Of a DNA stretch of 64,000 nt, positions 33,401-41,373 are shown one piece after another. The notes beneath the pieces are model-generated. The model was given only the letters and a program-made list of their open reading frames with translations. It did not search any database and was not told where the DNA came from. Source of the DNA: JAGLON01 sp041394985. GTDB lineage: Bacteria > Zixibacteria > MSB-5A5 > GN15 > JAAZOE01. Each line of letters opens with the position of its first letter. Position 1 is the stretch's first letter. Made by a program: the position numbers and the translations under genes. The stretch spans positions 3,534,001 to 3,598,000 of the forward strand of contig JAWLBI010000001.1 in the NCBI GenBank assembly GCA_041394985.1, given 5' to 3'.

Positions 33401-33545
33401 TTCTTGCTATGCCGCTTAATAAATCCTGAAACGCAGTCCGTATGGACAGTTCATTAAATACATCCTGCTGCTTCATGAGTTCTAAAGTCGCATAATAGTC
33501 TTTTATTATTTTGTGTGTGGGCTTTAGATCAGTATTTCTGGGCAT
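30471..33545 (-). CDS. Single-chain restriction-modification enzyme (type IIG/ISP-like)
   Basis: 1024 residues. An N-terminal PD-(D/E)xK nuclease-like region ('VIPDATIRDEFF', 'GYWEAKDT') precedes an N6-adenine methyltransferase with motif I 'VLDPCTGTGNFIINIL' and catalytic motif IV 'VIIGNPPYNVG'. A C-terminal region of about 450 residues resembles the specificity domain of type ISP enzymes ('FKSFGRGVATSRDSVVYDF', 'YRPYSRQFLYFDE'). No helicase motifs are seen, so it is closer to type IIG or to a helicase-less ISP. It stands alone with repeat-filled DNA on both sides. It is visibly AT-richer than all neighbours, which suggests horizontal transfer. Confidence 0.85.
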   Translation of the reverse strand: MPRNTDLKPTHKIIKDYYATLELMKQQDVFNELSIRTAFQDLLSGIARKRNWSVIPELAVTSRKGRVIPDATIRDEFFLPRGYWEAKDTKDDIDIEIEKKIKKGYPLSNIIFEDSREGVLFQSGNQLMRVDLANPGQLVDLINAFFDYQAPDFESFEKAVDEFKEKVPELAGGLAQKISEAHKSNKDFIKAFKTFFEICRSSINPNLSAEAVDEMLVQHLLTERLFRTVLDNPEFSRRNIIACEVEKVIGALVSKSFSRKAFLDSLNRFYVAIEDAAKGLDDYAEKQHFLNMIYEKFFQGYSVKTADTHGIVYTPQPIVEFMRSGVEEILNDDFDLSLGNKKVHVLDPCTGTGNFIINILHNLPKRDLDRMYKEQLFANEVMLMPYYISAMNIEHAFYELTGEYEPFDGLCFVDTLDIAEQSQTELALITQENTERVKRQQKAPITVIIGNPPYNVGQINENDNNKNRKYRIIDSRVQETFARDSKASNKNALSDVYVKFFRWAIDRLNGRDGIVCFVSNNSFLDGVAFDGMRKQMSSEFSKIIHLDLHGNVRKNPKLSGTTHNVFGIQVGVGITFAIKKGKSTKCELWYSRVPEFWRKEEKYDFLIENSPSRFTGWKKNKLTRGQDWLILKNKGLFNKFLSLGSKESKSIKGMDSKTIFKSFGRGVATSRDSVVYDFDREVLKERIIQFIEDYNSEIDRWQRTDGKGSIDDFVDYSKVKWSESLKNNLQRGKRILFYEDKIRKSMYRPYSRQFLYFDETLNERRYQFPKIFPNVKSEQENRILCIPGYGNRAEWSALVSNTIVNLSLTSLDAFQCFPYYIYNEDGKQRRENITDWALTQFHDQYKDKKISKWDIFYYVYGVLHHKKYKSAFSECLKKEYPRIPFAPDFNAFWDAGKQLAELHLNYESREPYDLEWIENPDLPLSYEVKDKLRLSSDKKSIIVNDSLTLNGIPPEVYNYRLGNRSALHWIIDQYQVKKDAKTGQVSDPNNREDKEYIVRLIGQVIAVSIKTDSIVKSLPDDCGI

Positions 33546-34325
33546 TAAATCTCCTGAGTATATTATAACTTACATAATACTGAAGATAACTACATATAGG
33601 CAAGGTTTTATTGTTTATATTCACCGAGAGGTTTTACTAATTGTGCCCCCACGCCCCAACCCTTCTTAGGGTTGGGATGAGACGTTCAACCTGAAAACTC
33701 GGACCCGTGTACCCCGCGGCTCCGCCGTGGGATAACTCACTTTCACTCCAACTCCACTCCAGATTCCCATCCCATCCGCCTGAGTAAAAAGGAGACTCTA
33801 CCAGTATGTCCAAAAACGCGAAAACGCCGAAAAAAGTTTTTCCTATCCGAGGGATAACCCCTTGTCCCCCAAAGGCAAGTTATCCACAATTGGACCCCCG
33901 AAACGATAACCGCCTGTACAACAACCACATAAATAAACACGGCAAAAAATCATATTTATGTTGCAAGACAACGACTTATCCCTCCATCGCAATTGTTAGG
34001 AAACGCCCGATCGGTACCAGAACAGTATCAAATCTGCATATTTGCGGCCTGAATTCTCCACAAAATGCAATCCATGGCACAGACAACTCCCCCTCCTTCC
34101 CAAGGAGGGGGCTGGGGGGTGGTTGATTGCTATTAATCAAGTTCTGCGATGCGGGCCTTCATAAGACGGCATATGCCTGTCATTCCCGAGAGGTCGTCAT
34201 TCTTATGACGGCCGAGTCGGGAATCCAGAGCGGTGTCCGGTCAATCTCTGTCTGGATTCCCATTTGCATGGGAATGACAAAGATTACTTCGTAATCTTTG
34301 ATGTCAAGACCACGGGGGTCTTGAC

Positions 34326-34385
34326 CCACGAAGAGGCAAGAGCGGATTCCTCAGTCGGTCTAAGAAGACCTCTTTCGGAATGACG
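34326..34385 (-). repeat. Inverted partial copy of repeat module A
   Basis: Read on the minus strand this gives GTCATTCCGAAAGAGGTCTT followed by a variable stretch and GAGGAATCCGCTCTTGCC, the core of the modules at 29557 and 30213 but in the opposite orientation, on the other side of the restriction-modification gene. Confidence 0.7.
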
Positions 34386-34462
34386 GGGATATGGATACAT
34401 TGATGGAATTGTGAGGACAAGAAAACATAGCCGGACTATCCGCAAGAGCCCACCCGGTGGGG

Positions 34463-34607
34463 CTTGTTGAAAAAGTCATTTCCCAAAGGTATCGCCTTAG
34501 GAACACAGGCAAAAATCAATCGTAAGTGCTTGTCGCAAATATCCTGAGATTGCGACGCCCTAAGAAGGGCTCGCAATGACTCGTGCTTGTAATAGGTTTT
34601 TTAACAC
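34463..34607. repeat. Dispersed repeat R5, copy 1
   Basis: About 145 bases shared with 51579-51721. The core at 34525-34583 (AGTGCTTGTCGCAAATATCC through GGGCTCGCAATGACTCG) matches the other copy in 58 of 59 positions. It contains the inverted pair CGCCCTaagAAGGGCtCG. Not coding. Confidence 0.75.
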
Positions 34608-34640
34608 GCCCGGTGGGTGGGGTACCAATTTAAACCTGCC

Positions 34641-35648
34641 TCAAATATGGAATTCAATGATGTCTTTGTCTTCCAACACAAACGTCTTCTGGACGCGCTG
34701 GCCGTCGTGTTTGCCTTCGCCCCACACCTTCGCATACTGTAATTTGCGCGCGAAATCCTTGTGCAATGCGAACGCCGCCGCCTCGACCGTCGCGCCGATC
34801 GGCACGATAATCGGATCGTTGAAATCGGGATCATGGCCGATAGTCTTGGTGTATACGCGGATGATGCCGAGCTGCTCGAACATCGTCTTCTGCAACAGCG
34901 CCATCGAGTCATCATCCAGAATCGATGTCCCGACGACGGTGAAACCGGGATACAGTTCTTGAAAACGGCTCTGCCTCTTCCCGCCTTCGTCGTCATAAAT
35001 TTTGTGCGCGACGATAATCGTCTTCTTGTAGGCAAGGGCCGGATCCTCGATGTCGTCCGGATCGGGAATGGTGTGCGTGAGGATAATCCGGCGCTCCTTG
35101 AGTTTGTCTACGACGAATTTCACGCGCTCCTCGAATCCGTCATCGCCGACGCCGGCGACGAGACAGAGAATATCGGCGTTGCGGATGATGCCCAGCATCC
35201 AGGTTTCGAAGGAATCGGGCGAGATCGGCGGCATATCGACCAGTTGCAGGTTGACCGATTCGTAGGTCATCATACCGGCCAGCGGTTCGCGGGTGGTGAA
35301 GGGATAGTCCGCGATGAGCGGTTTGGCATTGGTGAAATAATCGAGAATCGATGATTTGCCGGAGTTGGGCGGGCCGATGAGGACGAACTGCGCGGCGCCT
35401 TCCTTGTCGACATGGTCCATGGCGGCGGTTTTGGCGGCGCCGCCTCCGGATTTGCCTCCGCCGGACTCGATTTGCTTATTGAGTTTGGAGATTTTGGCCT
35501 TCATTTCGGCCTGGAGCTTGTCGGTCCCCTTGTGTTTGGGCATGAGGGCCAGGAGCTCCTTGGCCATGCGCAGTTTCTCGTTCAGATCGCGCTCGGCCTT
35601 GAATTCCTTCTCCAGTTTGTAATAATGGGGCGGCAGATTCGCCGGCAT
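34641..35648 (-). CDS. DRG/Obg-like GTPase with TGS domain
   Basis: 335 residues from the ATG at 35648 (GGAGG upstream). A basic coiled N-terminus (about 8-62) and a Gly-rich linker lead to the P-loop 'IGPPNSGKSS' (91-100), 'PLIADYPFTTREP' (switch I-like) and a C-terminal TGS domain with 'VYTKTIGHDPDFNDPIIVP' and 'GQRVQKTFVLEDKDIIEF'. The order resembles DRG proteins, which act with ribosomes in archaea and eukaryotes. The usual G3 motif DxxG reads 'LVDMPP', so the switch II glycine is missing. It lies next to rpmB but is divergent from it. Confidence 0.78.
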   Translation of the reverse strand: MPANLPPHYYKLEKEFKAERDLNEKLRMAKELLALMPKHKGTDKLQAEMKAKISKLNKQIESGGGKSGGGAAKTAAMDHVDKEGAAQFVLIGPPNSGKSSILDYFTNAKPLIADYPFTTREPLAGMMTYESVNLQLVDMPPISPDSFETWMLGIIRNADILCLVAGVGDDGFEERVKFVVDKLKERRIILTHTIPDPDDIEDPALAYKKTIIVAHKIYDDEGGKRQSRFQELYPGFTVVGTSILDDDSMALLQKTMFEQLGIIRVYTKTIGHDPDFNDPIIVPIGATVEAAAFALHKDFARKLQYAKVWGEGKHDGQRVQKTFVLEDKDIIEFHI

Positions 35649-35803
35649 GGCCGTAGTCCTCCTCACCCGTAAAATAAGCAGAACGATATGCCTCGTCAAT
35701 AATTACCGGCAATCTTTCGTATGTAATACTGCGCCGAATCCGGGCCTTCAGGGATCGGGTCGGGCGGCCGATACGGTAATATTAGGCAATTTGCAAAAAT
35801 TGC

Positions 35804-35831
35804 TTGACAATTCGACTTTTTGGCCTAAAAT
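35804..35831 (+). promoter_or_regulatory. Strong promoter of rpmB
   Basis: TTGACA at 35804-35809, a 16-base spacer and TAAAAT at 35826-35831. The leader to the ATG is about 26 bases and carries AAAGGTG. Confidence 0.75.
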
Positions 35832-35864
35832 AAGGCACTTGGCGATAGAAAGGTGTAATGAACA

Positions 35865-36062
35865 ATGGCTAAAGTATGTGATATATGCGGAAAGAAACCG
35901 AGCTTCGGTAACAACGTCTCGCACGCACAGAACCGAACGAAACGGCGCTGGAACCCGAATTTGCAGACGGTTCGAGCCAAGGTTGACGGTGTCCCGAAAA
36001 AGTTGACCGTGTGCACGTCCTGTATCAAGGCCGGCAAGGTCACGAAAAACGTTTCGAAGTAG
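35865..36062 (+). CDS. rpmB: 50S ribosomal protein L28
   Basis: 65 residues, start 'MAKVCDICGKKPSFGNNVSH', with 'NRTKRRWNPNLQTVRA' and 'GVPKKLTVCTSCIKAGKV'. The paired CxxC motifs (C5-x2-C8 and C50-x2-C53) mark the zinc-binding C+ form of L28. It has its own promoter and terminator and is not followed by rpmG. Confidence 0.97.
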   Translation: MAKVCDICGKKPSFGNNVSHAQNRTKRRWNPNLQTVRAKVDGVPKKLTVCTSCIKAGKVTKNVSK

Positions 36063-36094
36063 AAAAGCTTATAAGACACCAACCCCCTGTCAAT

Positions 36095-36136
36095 AAAACC
36101 GCCGTTTTGAATACTCAAAACGGCGGTTTTCCTTTC
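36095..36136 (+). terminator. Rho-independent terminator after rpmB
   Basis: AAAACCGCCGTTTTGA-ATAC-TCAAAACGGCGGTTTT: a perfect 16-bp stem followed by CCTTTC. Confidence 0.9.
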
Positions 36137-36175
36137 ACGTACGTCCTTAGAAAAATACGGTTTTAATAATAGCGG

Positions 36176-36940
36176 TCACTCAAGCAGCTTGAGTACCGTC
36201 TCCTTGGAGAGATTGGCGTGCGCCTGCATAGCGACGCCGGATTTCAGGTTTAATTCGTCTCGCGTCTGATTCGCAAGTTCCTTCATGTAATCGGTATCGC
36301 GGATTTGCGATTCGGACGCCGTCAGGTTTTCGGCGGTTACCTCCAGATTCGACCGCCGGGTTTCCAGTTCGTTTTTTTGTGTAGCTCCAATCTCAACCTG
36401 GGCCGCGTCCAGCTCGGCCATGGCCTCGTCGATTTGGGCAATCGCTGCGGAGGCATTTTCGGGCGTCGACAGATCAATCCCCTCGAGTTGGGACAGATCG
36501 GCCAGCGAGCCCTCGCCGCCGTCGAGCATGTTTCTGCCGTTGTACGAGGCAGTGGCGATCACGTTGTTGTAGTTACCGACGGCATTCTGCGCCGCCGCCT
36601 GATAGGCATCCTGCGTGGATTCGAAGTTGAACCCCTCGTTGGACGCGCCGAGCGCCTGCTTTCTGAGTTCCGTCAGATTCGAGCGCAATTCGCCGATGGT
36701 GGCGTCGGCCGTCTCATATTTGCGGATGGCGTGGGACGTGTTTTCGATTTCCTGATTGAGTGAGGCGATGCGTGAGCGCATCTTCTCGGAAATCACCAGA
36801 CCGGCCGGGTCATCCGAAGCCCGGTTAATACGCAACCCGGAAGACAGTTTTTCCATAGTCTTCATCAATGATTTGTAGGATCGATTAATCCCGCGCGAAC
36901 TCTCGCCCGCCGAAATATCTCGATTGATGCGTATGGACAT
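36176..36940 (-). CDS. Flagellin
   Basis: 254 residues from the ATG at 36940 with AGGAG upstream. N-terminal D0/D1 signature: 'RSYKSLMKTMEKLSSGLRIN', 'ASDDPAGLVISEKMRSRI', 'ENTSHAIRKYETADATIGEL'. The C-terminal D1/D0 reads 'LEVTAENLTASESQIRDTDY', 'AMQAHANLSKETVLKLLE'. The central variable domain is very short, so the filament surface would be nearly bare. No other flagellar gene occurs in the window and no clear sigma-28 promoter is seen. The last residue is Glu rather than the usual Arg, Gly or Gln. Confidence 0.93.
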   Translation of the reverse strand: MSIRINRDISAGESSRGINRSYKSLMKTMEKLSSGLRINRASDDPAGLVISEKMRSRIASLNQEIENTSHAIRKYETADATIGELRSNLTELRKQALGASNEGFNFESTQDAYQAAAQNAVGNYNNVIATASYNGRNMLDGGEGSLADLSQLEGIDLSTPENASAAIAQIDEAMAELDAAQVEIGATQKNELETRRSNLEVTAENLTASESQIRDTDYMKELANQTRDELNLKSGVAMQAHANLSKETVLKLLE

Positions 36941-37182
36941 CCTGACTCCTTTGCTAACATATATATGAAAAGCAAAATGCCTGCCGGGGCGTGGCATTTC
37001 TTAAGTTGCGTCACAGCAATAAGATACAGGCAAATATCGAGTGTCGAATATGGGCCATGTCCGATATGTTATTGGGGGTAATCCCTTACTGTCCGAGAAA
37101 ATCTCCGTCTCGGGCAATTCCGGCTTGCAAACGAAACCGAATCTGCTATATATACGAACGAATCGATTATGTGGTGTATCGG

Positions 37183-37674
37183 ATGACGAAGATTGTTCAA
37201 ATTTTGTGGTGGATGACGATAGCGCTTTTGATTGCGCAGTCGCTGTATTATTATCCGCTGCTGCCGGAGAGTATGGCCTCGCATTTCGACGGTCAGGGGA
37301 CGCCGGATTCGTATGCTCCGAAATCGCAGTTTATCATCATCTGGTATTGTTTGATTGTCTTTTTAAATATCTGGGTGATTTTGCCGCGTATCCTGATGAA
37401 GAAACTGCCTGTCGAACTAATCAATGTTCCCAATAAGGCATACTGGGTATCGACACCCGAGCGCAGGATGGAGTTGGCGCGGATGGTATCGACGGTCATG
37501 GAGATTATTTTCGTCGCCGTCAATCTGCTGATGCTGTATGCGTTTTATTACACGGTAATGGTGAATCTGGGACAGGCGCCGGCGTTTTCGATTGGGTGGA
37601 TGATTATCGTCGTCCTGGCTATCGTAGCAATGTCGATTTTCTATATGGTTCGCCGGACGCGGATGCCGGCATAA
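37183..37674 (+). CDS. DUF1648 membrane protein
   Basis: 163 residues with four hydrophobic helices. The DUF1648 signature 'PLLPESMASHFDGQGTPDSY' follows the first helix, matching the family pattern P-x5-HF-x-GxPD. The ATG at 37183 lacks a good ribosome site; the reading frame is open upstream, but those residues do not look membrane-like. Function of the family is not well known; some members accompany sporulation or peptide-toxin immunity genes (SdpI). It lies between the flagellin (divergent) and the PorV-like gene (convergent). Confidence 0.8.
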   Translation: MTKIVQILWWMTIALLIAQSLYYYPLLPESMASHFDGQGTPDSYAPKSQFIIIWYCLIVFLNIWVILPRILMKKLPVELINVPNKAYWVSTPERRMELARMVSTVMEIIFVAVNLLMLYAFYYTVMVNLGQAPAFSIGWMIIVVLAIVAMSIFYMVRRTRMPA

Positions 37675-37701
37675 AAAAAAGCCCCGCTTCCGCAGGGCTT
37701 T
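37672..37701 (-). terminator. Terminator of the PorV/TonB operon
   Basis: On the minus strand, AAAGCCCTGCGGAAGCGGGG and CTTTTTTTTA: a stem of AAAGCCC with GGGCTTT and a T run past it. It follows the stop of the PorV-like gene. Confidence 0.75.
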
Positions 37702-37724
37702 CCGTATTTCAATCGAGAATATTC

Positions 37725-38708
37725 TTAGAATTTGAATCCGAGCGAGAAGCGGTGGATATTATCCAGTCGTCCGAAATCGGCCCAGGAATAATCGGCCGAG
37801 AACTCGGTGCGCTCGGACAGCGGCGTCAGGATACCGGCGCCGAGCGTCAGTCCCTGTTCGCTGTAATTGAGCTTATAGCCGGCCCGCAGGAAGTATTTAT
37901 CCTGGAAGCTGTACTCGCCGCCGATGGAGGCCTGCTGTTCGTCGTCATTCGGATGTTTGGCCTCGAATGACATCGTCCAGCGATTCTGTTCATCGTTTAT
38001 GAAATCGTAGGCCAGACCGAGGCGGAAGGTGAGCGGCAGGTCGTAGGTATCGACCTGGATGCGGCCATCGCCGGATGTTTCGAGGCTGGCATTGAGGTCC
38101 GGGCCGTCGAATTTCATATCGGAGCCCATATTGGAAATATTCATTCCGATTCTGAGGGACCGAAAGCCGGTATTGAGCTGTGTCCCGAAATCGAAGGCGA
38201 CACCGGCGGCCGATTCGTTATATATCTTTTCATAGATATATTTAATCGAGGCGCCGAAGGCCAATCTTGTGGTCAGGAGTTTGGCATACCCTGCGGTGAG
38301 CGCAAAGCTCGAGGCGTTAAACGTCTCTCCGGTGCCGTTCGGCTCGTCGACCGTCGTCACGTCCATTTCCCCCATCGTCAGGAGGGTTGCGGCGAAGCCG
38401 ATAGTACCGAAGTCCTCGATCCGCGTACCGAATCCGACATAGTTCAATGAGACATCCGTCACCCAGTTGACGTTGGTGAAGGTCAGGTCGCTTCCTTCGA
38501 TATAGGCAAGACCAGCCGGATTCCAGTACAAACTATATGCGTCATCGACAACCGCGACCGATGCTTCTCCAATGCCCTGATAGCGCGAGCCGACCCCGAT
38601 TTTGAGGAATTGCGCGCCGACCGAACCGACTTTGGAGAACTCGTCCGCAGTGGCTAATCCGCCCAGCAGGACCAGAAAAGCGATACTGAATATCGTAACC
38701 TTCTTCAT
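37725..38708 (-). CDS. PorV/PorQ-like outer-membrane barrel protein
   Basis: 327 residues. A signal peptide (about 1-21, ending 'LATADEFSK') is followed by the family start 'GSVGAQFLKIGVGSRYQGIG' and 'DDAYSLYWNPAGLAYIEG'. Many alternating beta strands end in an aromatic terminus 'HRFSLGFKF'. PorV-type proteins (UPF0164 and FadL-like) shuttle type IX secretion cargo or form barrels in FCB bacteria. It is last in a three-gene set with a secreted sorting-domain protein and a TonB receptor. Confidence 0.85.
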   Translation of the reverse strand: MKKVTIFSIAFLVLLGGLATADEFSKVGSVGAQFLKIGVGSRYQGIGEASVAVVDDAYSLYWNPAGLAYIEGSDLTFTNVNWVTDVSLNYVGFGTRIEDFGTIGFAATLLTMGEMDVTTVDEPNGTGETFNASSFALTAGYAKLLTTRLAFGASIKYIYEKIYNESAAGVAFDFGTQLNTGFRSLRIGMNISNMGSDMKFDGPDLNASLETSGDGRIQVDTYDLPLTFRLGLAYDFINDEQNRWTMSFEAKHPNDDEQQASIGGEYSFQDKYFLRAGYKLNYSEQGLTLGAGILTPLSERTEFSADYSWADFGRLDNIHRFSLGFKF

Positions 38709-38724
38709 GATTCTCTCCCAGGCG

Positions 38725-41349
38725 TTACTTTATCACGGCGAACTTGCCGTTATAATTTCCGAGTTCGCTTTCTACGTTAAACAGGTACACACCGGCGGCA
38801 ATCGACTTGTTCGATTCCGAGAGCATATCCCAATCCTGGGTGCCGGTGCCGTTGGTGTGTTCTATCTGGCGAATCAATTCACCGGCGAGCGTATACACGC
38901 GAATGGTGCAAGCCGACGGCAGATTGACGAATTGTATTTTTCTCAGGCCGTTGCCGGTTTCCCATGACGCCCGCCCGATATAGGGGTTCGGGACGACATG
39001 TATTTTGTCGAAATCGGCTTTCGCCTGCGCCGTGTTGATTTTGTATGAATCGAAATAAATTTCATCATCCGGGGCCGGTTGGCGCACGCCTGCGATGCGC
39101 AGGACATCACCCTCGACCGGAACCGCGGTCGGTTCGAATTGCATCAGCCAGACGAAGTAATCGAGCCAGGTTTCCTCGTGGAAGGTGCCGTTTTCATAGG
39201 GATAACTGGTCACGATGATGGCATCGTAATCATCGGGCGTCCATTCGCCGTCCAGACTGAAATCTGCAATCCAGCAGTCGACCTGTTCGTTGGTGCGAGT
39301 GTTCCACACGATAAACGGCACGGTCACCGGCTGAACAACGTCATAGTAGTTGTACATGAAAAATTCATATGCAACAGATCCTGTCGCACTGAAGTGGACT
39401 TCAAAGTCATTGCGGAATTCTTCATAGCAGGCATAGAAGGCGCCGAAGTCGTAAAATTCCACGGTCGAATCGCTGGTCGGTCCCGCCTGTGAGATATACA
39501 GGCTTTCCGGCGACAGCGGATAATTCAGGCTAACCTGAACGCCGTCGAACACCGGGAACATTCCGGCATCGCCGGTAAACATTGTCTGATCGCTGAGCAC
39601 GGTATCGCCGGTGGTATTGTCGACAACATGCCAGTAGCGGCTGTAGCAGTCCTCGGAAAACGTAATCTTATATTCGTCTCCGGTGACCTGTGATTCATCG
39701 ACGACCATGACCGTGACCGAATCGCCGAGTGCTTTCCAGGTATCGTCGGCCTCGATTTCGATCGTTTCTTCCGGGACAATATACCCAAGCGGATTGGAGC
39801 GCGGGAAAACGCGGACGATGTTGACCGAGTTGTCCGGCGTTTGAGCCGAGAAGATATCCTCAAGACCGGAGCTGTCGTACGGTACCAGTGCATACCAGTA
39901 CTCGACACCGTTGGTCAGGTTTTCTTCCGAGTAGGTGTGCTCAATTCTGCCAAGAGCGTTCAGTTCGAAACGGGCCAGCGGAATATATTCCGGGTCATCA
40001 TAAGATCCGGTCAAAAATCCCCAGCTCTGCCCCTTGTCCGATGATTTGAAAATTTTATATCCCCGGAAGTCCGTCGAATTGGTGGCCGGGTCGACCGATT
40101 GTTCGGCGGTATTATTCCAGGAGAGTGCAACCATTTGATCGCCGGGTGCAGCATTCAGAGTCGAAAGTTTGGGCGGCTGTTCGGAAATCATGTTGTTATC
40201 ATAGAGTGTCTTTGCCGCGGCGGCCGCCTCGCGAAGTTTTTCTTCGGTCTGGCCCGCCACGATTGCGAAGGTAACCTCTACAGTTTCCCCTGCCGGGATC
40301 GTGAAGCCGCTGATGCCTTGCACATAAAACTGATCCGTCGGTGGCAACGTGGTATAGACGGAATCGTAGGCAATCGCCTCATATCGTTCTTTGTCGGTAG
40401 TCGGAGACAACTCCCACTGATCGGTATAGAAAGCGGTCATCCCGAGATCATCCGGCGTATTCAAAAGGACGGTGCCCATCATGCCGGTGCGGACACTGAG
40501 ACCCCAGCCGGGGTCATAGCCGTCTTCATCATAGGTCCAGGCGAGATCTTCGGTCGTATCGCAGGTGACGAGATCGCCGAGGCGACCGTTTTCGCCGGTG
40601 GCCTCATCGGGACCGCCGATATCGAAATCACAATATAGACCGAAGGCGCCATCGGTCAAATCGGTCGCGGATGAGTTCGTCAGAAGCAGCGTAACCAGAA
40701 TGACGTCTTTGATATGTTTGTAATTCCATTGCCGCATGATCTGGGTAACTTCAAGCCCCATGATGGAGTGACCGGAGGCATCATCACCGAAGCGGCAAAT
40801 CGATTCCTGTACGGCGACCGGGCCACCCGGTTCATAGGCCGACAGGAAGACATTATAGACATCGTTATAATCCCATATCCTGCTGTCCGGATAATAAGTG
40901 CGCCATCCATAGGCAGGGTAACCGATGCCCAAACCGACCGTATCGGTTTCATTAAAATCATAGGTTGTGGTATCGATGGAATTGAGGAATCCGTATCCAC
41001 TGACTGCCGATCCGATCATCTGGATCGGGTTGTAGTCGTCGGCCGGATTGGCCAGGACGGTATCGCCGTCGCTGTTTACGGCGCCGACCCAGTATCTGAT
41101 TTCGGCCAGGTAGTCGCGGTCGCTGTTCGCGGGCCAGCGTCCCGACGGCATCCCATTACCATAGACATCACCGAGGACACCGAAATTGACGGTCGCGACG
41201 CCGATGTTTCCCTTGGTGTGGTTAATCTGATCGCGGACGCTGGGCACCGGCCATTCAGGCGAGTTCAGCGCCGCCGCGACGATTCCGGACAAGAGAAACA
41301 GGCAACCGGCCAGGAGTATCGACCATTTCATATTTCGTCCCATATTCAT
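38725..41349 (-). CDS. Large secreted protein with fibronectin-like and C-terminal sorting domain
   Basis: 874 residues from the ATG at 41349 (GAGG seven bases upstream). A signal peptide covers about 8-27 ('LLAGCLFLLSGIVAAALN'). There is a long all-beta region, a fibronectin III-like stretch ('GDQMVALSWNNTAEQSV', 'RGYKIFKSSDKGQSW') and a C-terminal module 'KIHVVPNPYIGRASWE', 'TIRVYTLAGELIRQIEH', 'IAAGVYLFNVES' ending 'GKFAVIK', as in type IX sorting tails. It lacks motifs for a known enzyme and is probably a surface binding or scaffold protein served by the neighbouring receptor. Confidence 0.82.
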   Translation of the reverse strand: MNMGRNMKWSILLAGCLFLLSGIVAAALNSPEWPVPSVRDQINHTKGNIGVATVNFGVLGDVYGNGMPSGRWPANSDRDYLAEIRYWVGAVNSDGDTVLANPADDYNPIQMIGSAVSGYGFLNSIDTTTYDFNETDTVGLGIGYPAYGWRTYYPDSRIWDYNDVYNVFLSAYEPGGPVAVQESICRFGDDASGHSIMGLEVTQIMRQWNYKHIKDVILVTLLLTNSSATDLTDGAFGLYCDFDIGGPDEATGENGRLGDLVTCDTTEDLAWTYDEDGYDPGWGLSVRTGMMGTVLLNTPDDLGMTAFYTDQWELSPTTDKERYEAIAYDSVYTTLPPTDQFYVQGISGFTIPAGETVEVTFAIVAGQTEEKLREAAAAAKTLYDNNMISEQPPKLSTLNAAPGDQMVALSWNNTAEQSVDPATNSTDFRGYKIFKSSDKGQSWGFLTGSYDDPEYIPLARFELNALGRIEHTYSEENLTNGVEYWYALVPYDSSGLEDIFSAQTPDNSVNIVRVFPRSNPLGYIVPEETIEIEADDTWKALGDSVTVMVVDESQVTGDEYKITFSEDCYSRYWHVVDNTTGDTVLSDQTMFTGDAGMFPVFDGVQVSLNYPLSPESLYISQAGPTSDSTVEFYDFGAFYACYEEFRNDFEVHFSATGSVAYEFFMYNYYDVVQPVTVPFIVWNTRTNEQVDCWIADFSLDGEWTPDDYDAIIVTSYPYENGTFHEETWLDYFVWLMQFEPTAVPVEGDVLRIAGVRQPAPDDEIYFDSYKINTAQAKADFDKIHVVPNPYIGRASWETGNGLRKIQFVNLPSACTIRVYTLAGELIRQIEHTNGTGTQDWDMLSESNKSIAAGVYLFNVESELGNYNGKFAVIK

Positions 41350-41373
41350 TATCAATCCTCGCACTATCAACCC

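Larger units (their letters stand above)
33546..34640. other. 1.1-kb gap with repeats, hairpins and DnaA-box-like 9-mers
   Basis: No gene is supported. Contents in order: hairpin CCCAACCC-TTCTTA-GGGTTGGG (near 33655-33675); TTATCCACA at 33880-33888, a perfect DnaA-box 9-mer, with imperfect relatives at 33727-33735, 33850-33857 and 33976-33984; hairpin CCCCCTCCTT...AAGGAGGGGG (near 34089-34110); a GTCAAGACCACGGGGGTCTT hairpin near 34302; an inverted copy of module A-like sequence (34326-34385); and a dispersed repeat at 34463-34607. Confidence 0.6.

Noticed and set aside
33806..34126. 106-codon plus-strand ORF
   Set aside because: Composition is not protein-like, its end runs into a GC hairpin repeat (PSFPRRGLGGG), and the nearest AGGAG is too far from the ATG.
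33546..34640. Chromosomal replication origin
   Set aside because: Only one exact DnaA box, no AT-rich unwinding region beside it, and no dnaA, dnaN or gidA nearby. Kept only as a low-interest finding.
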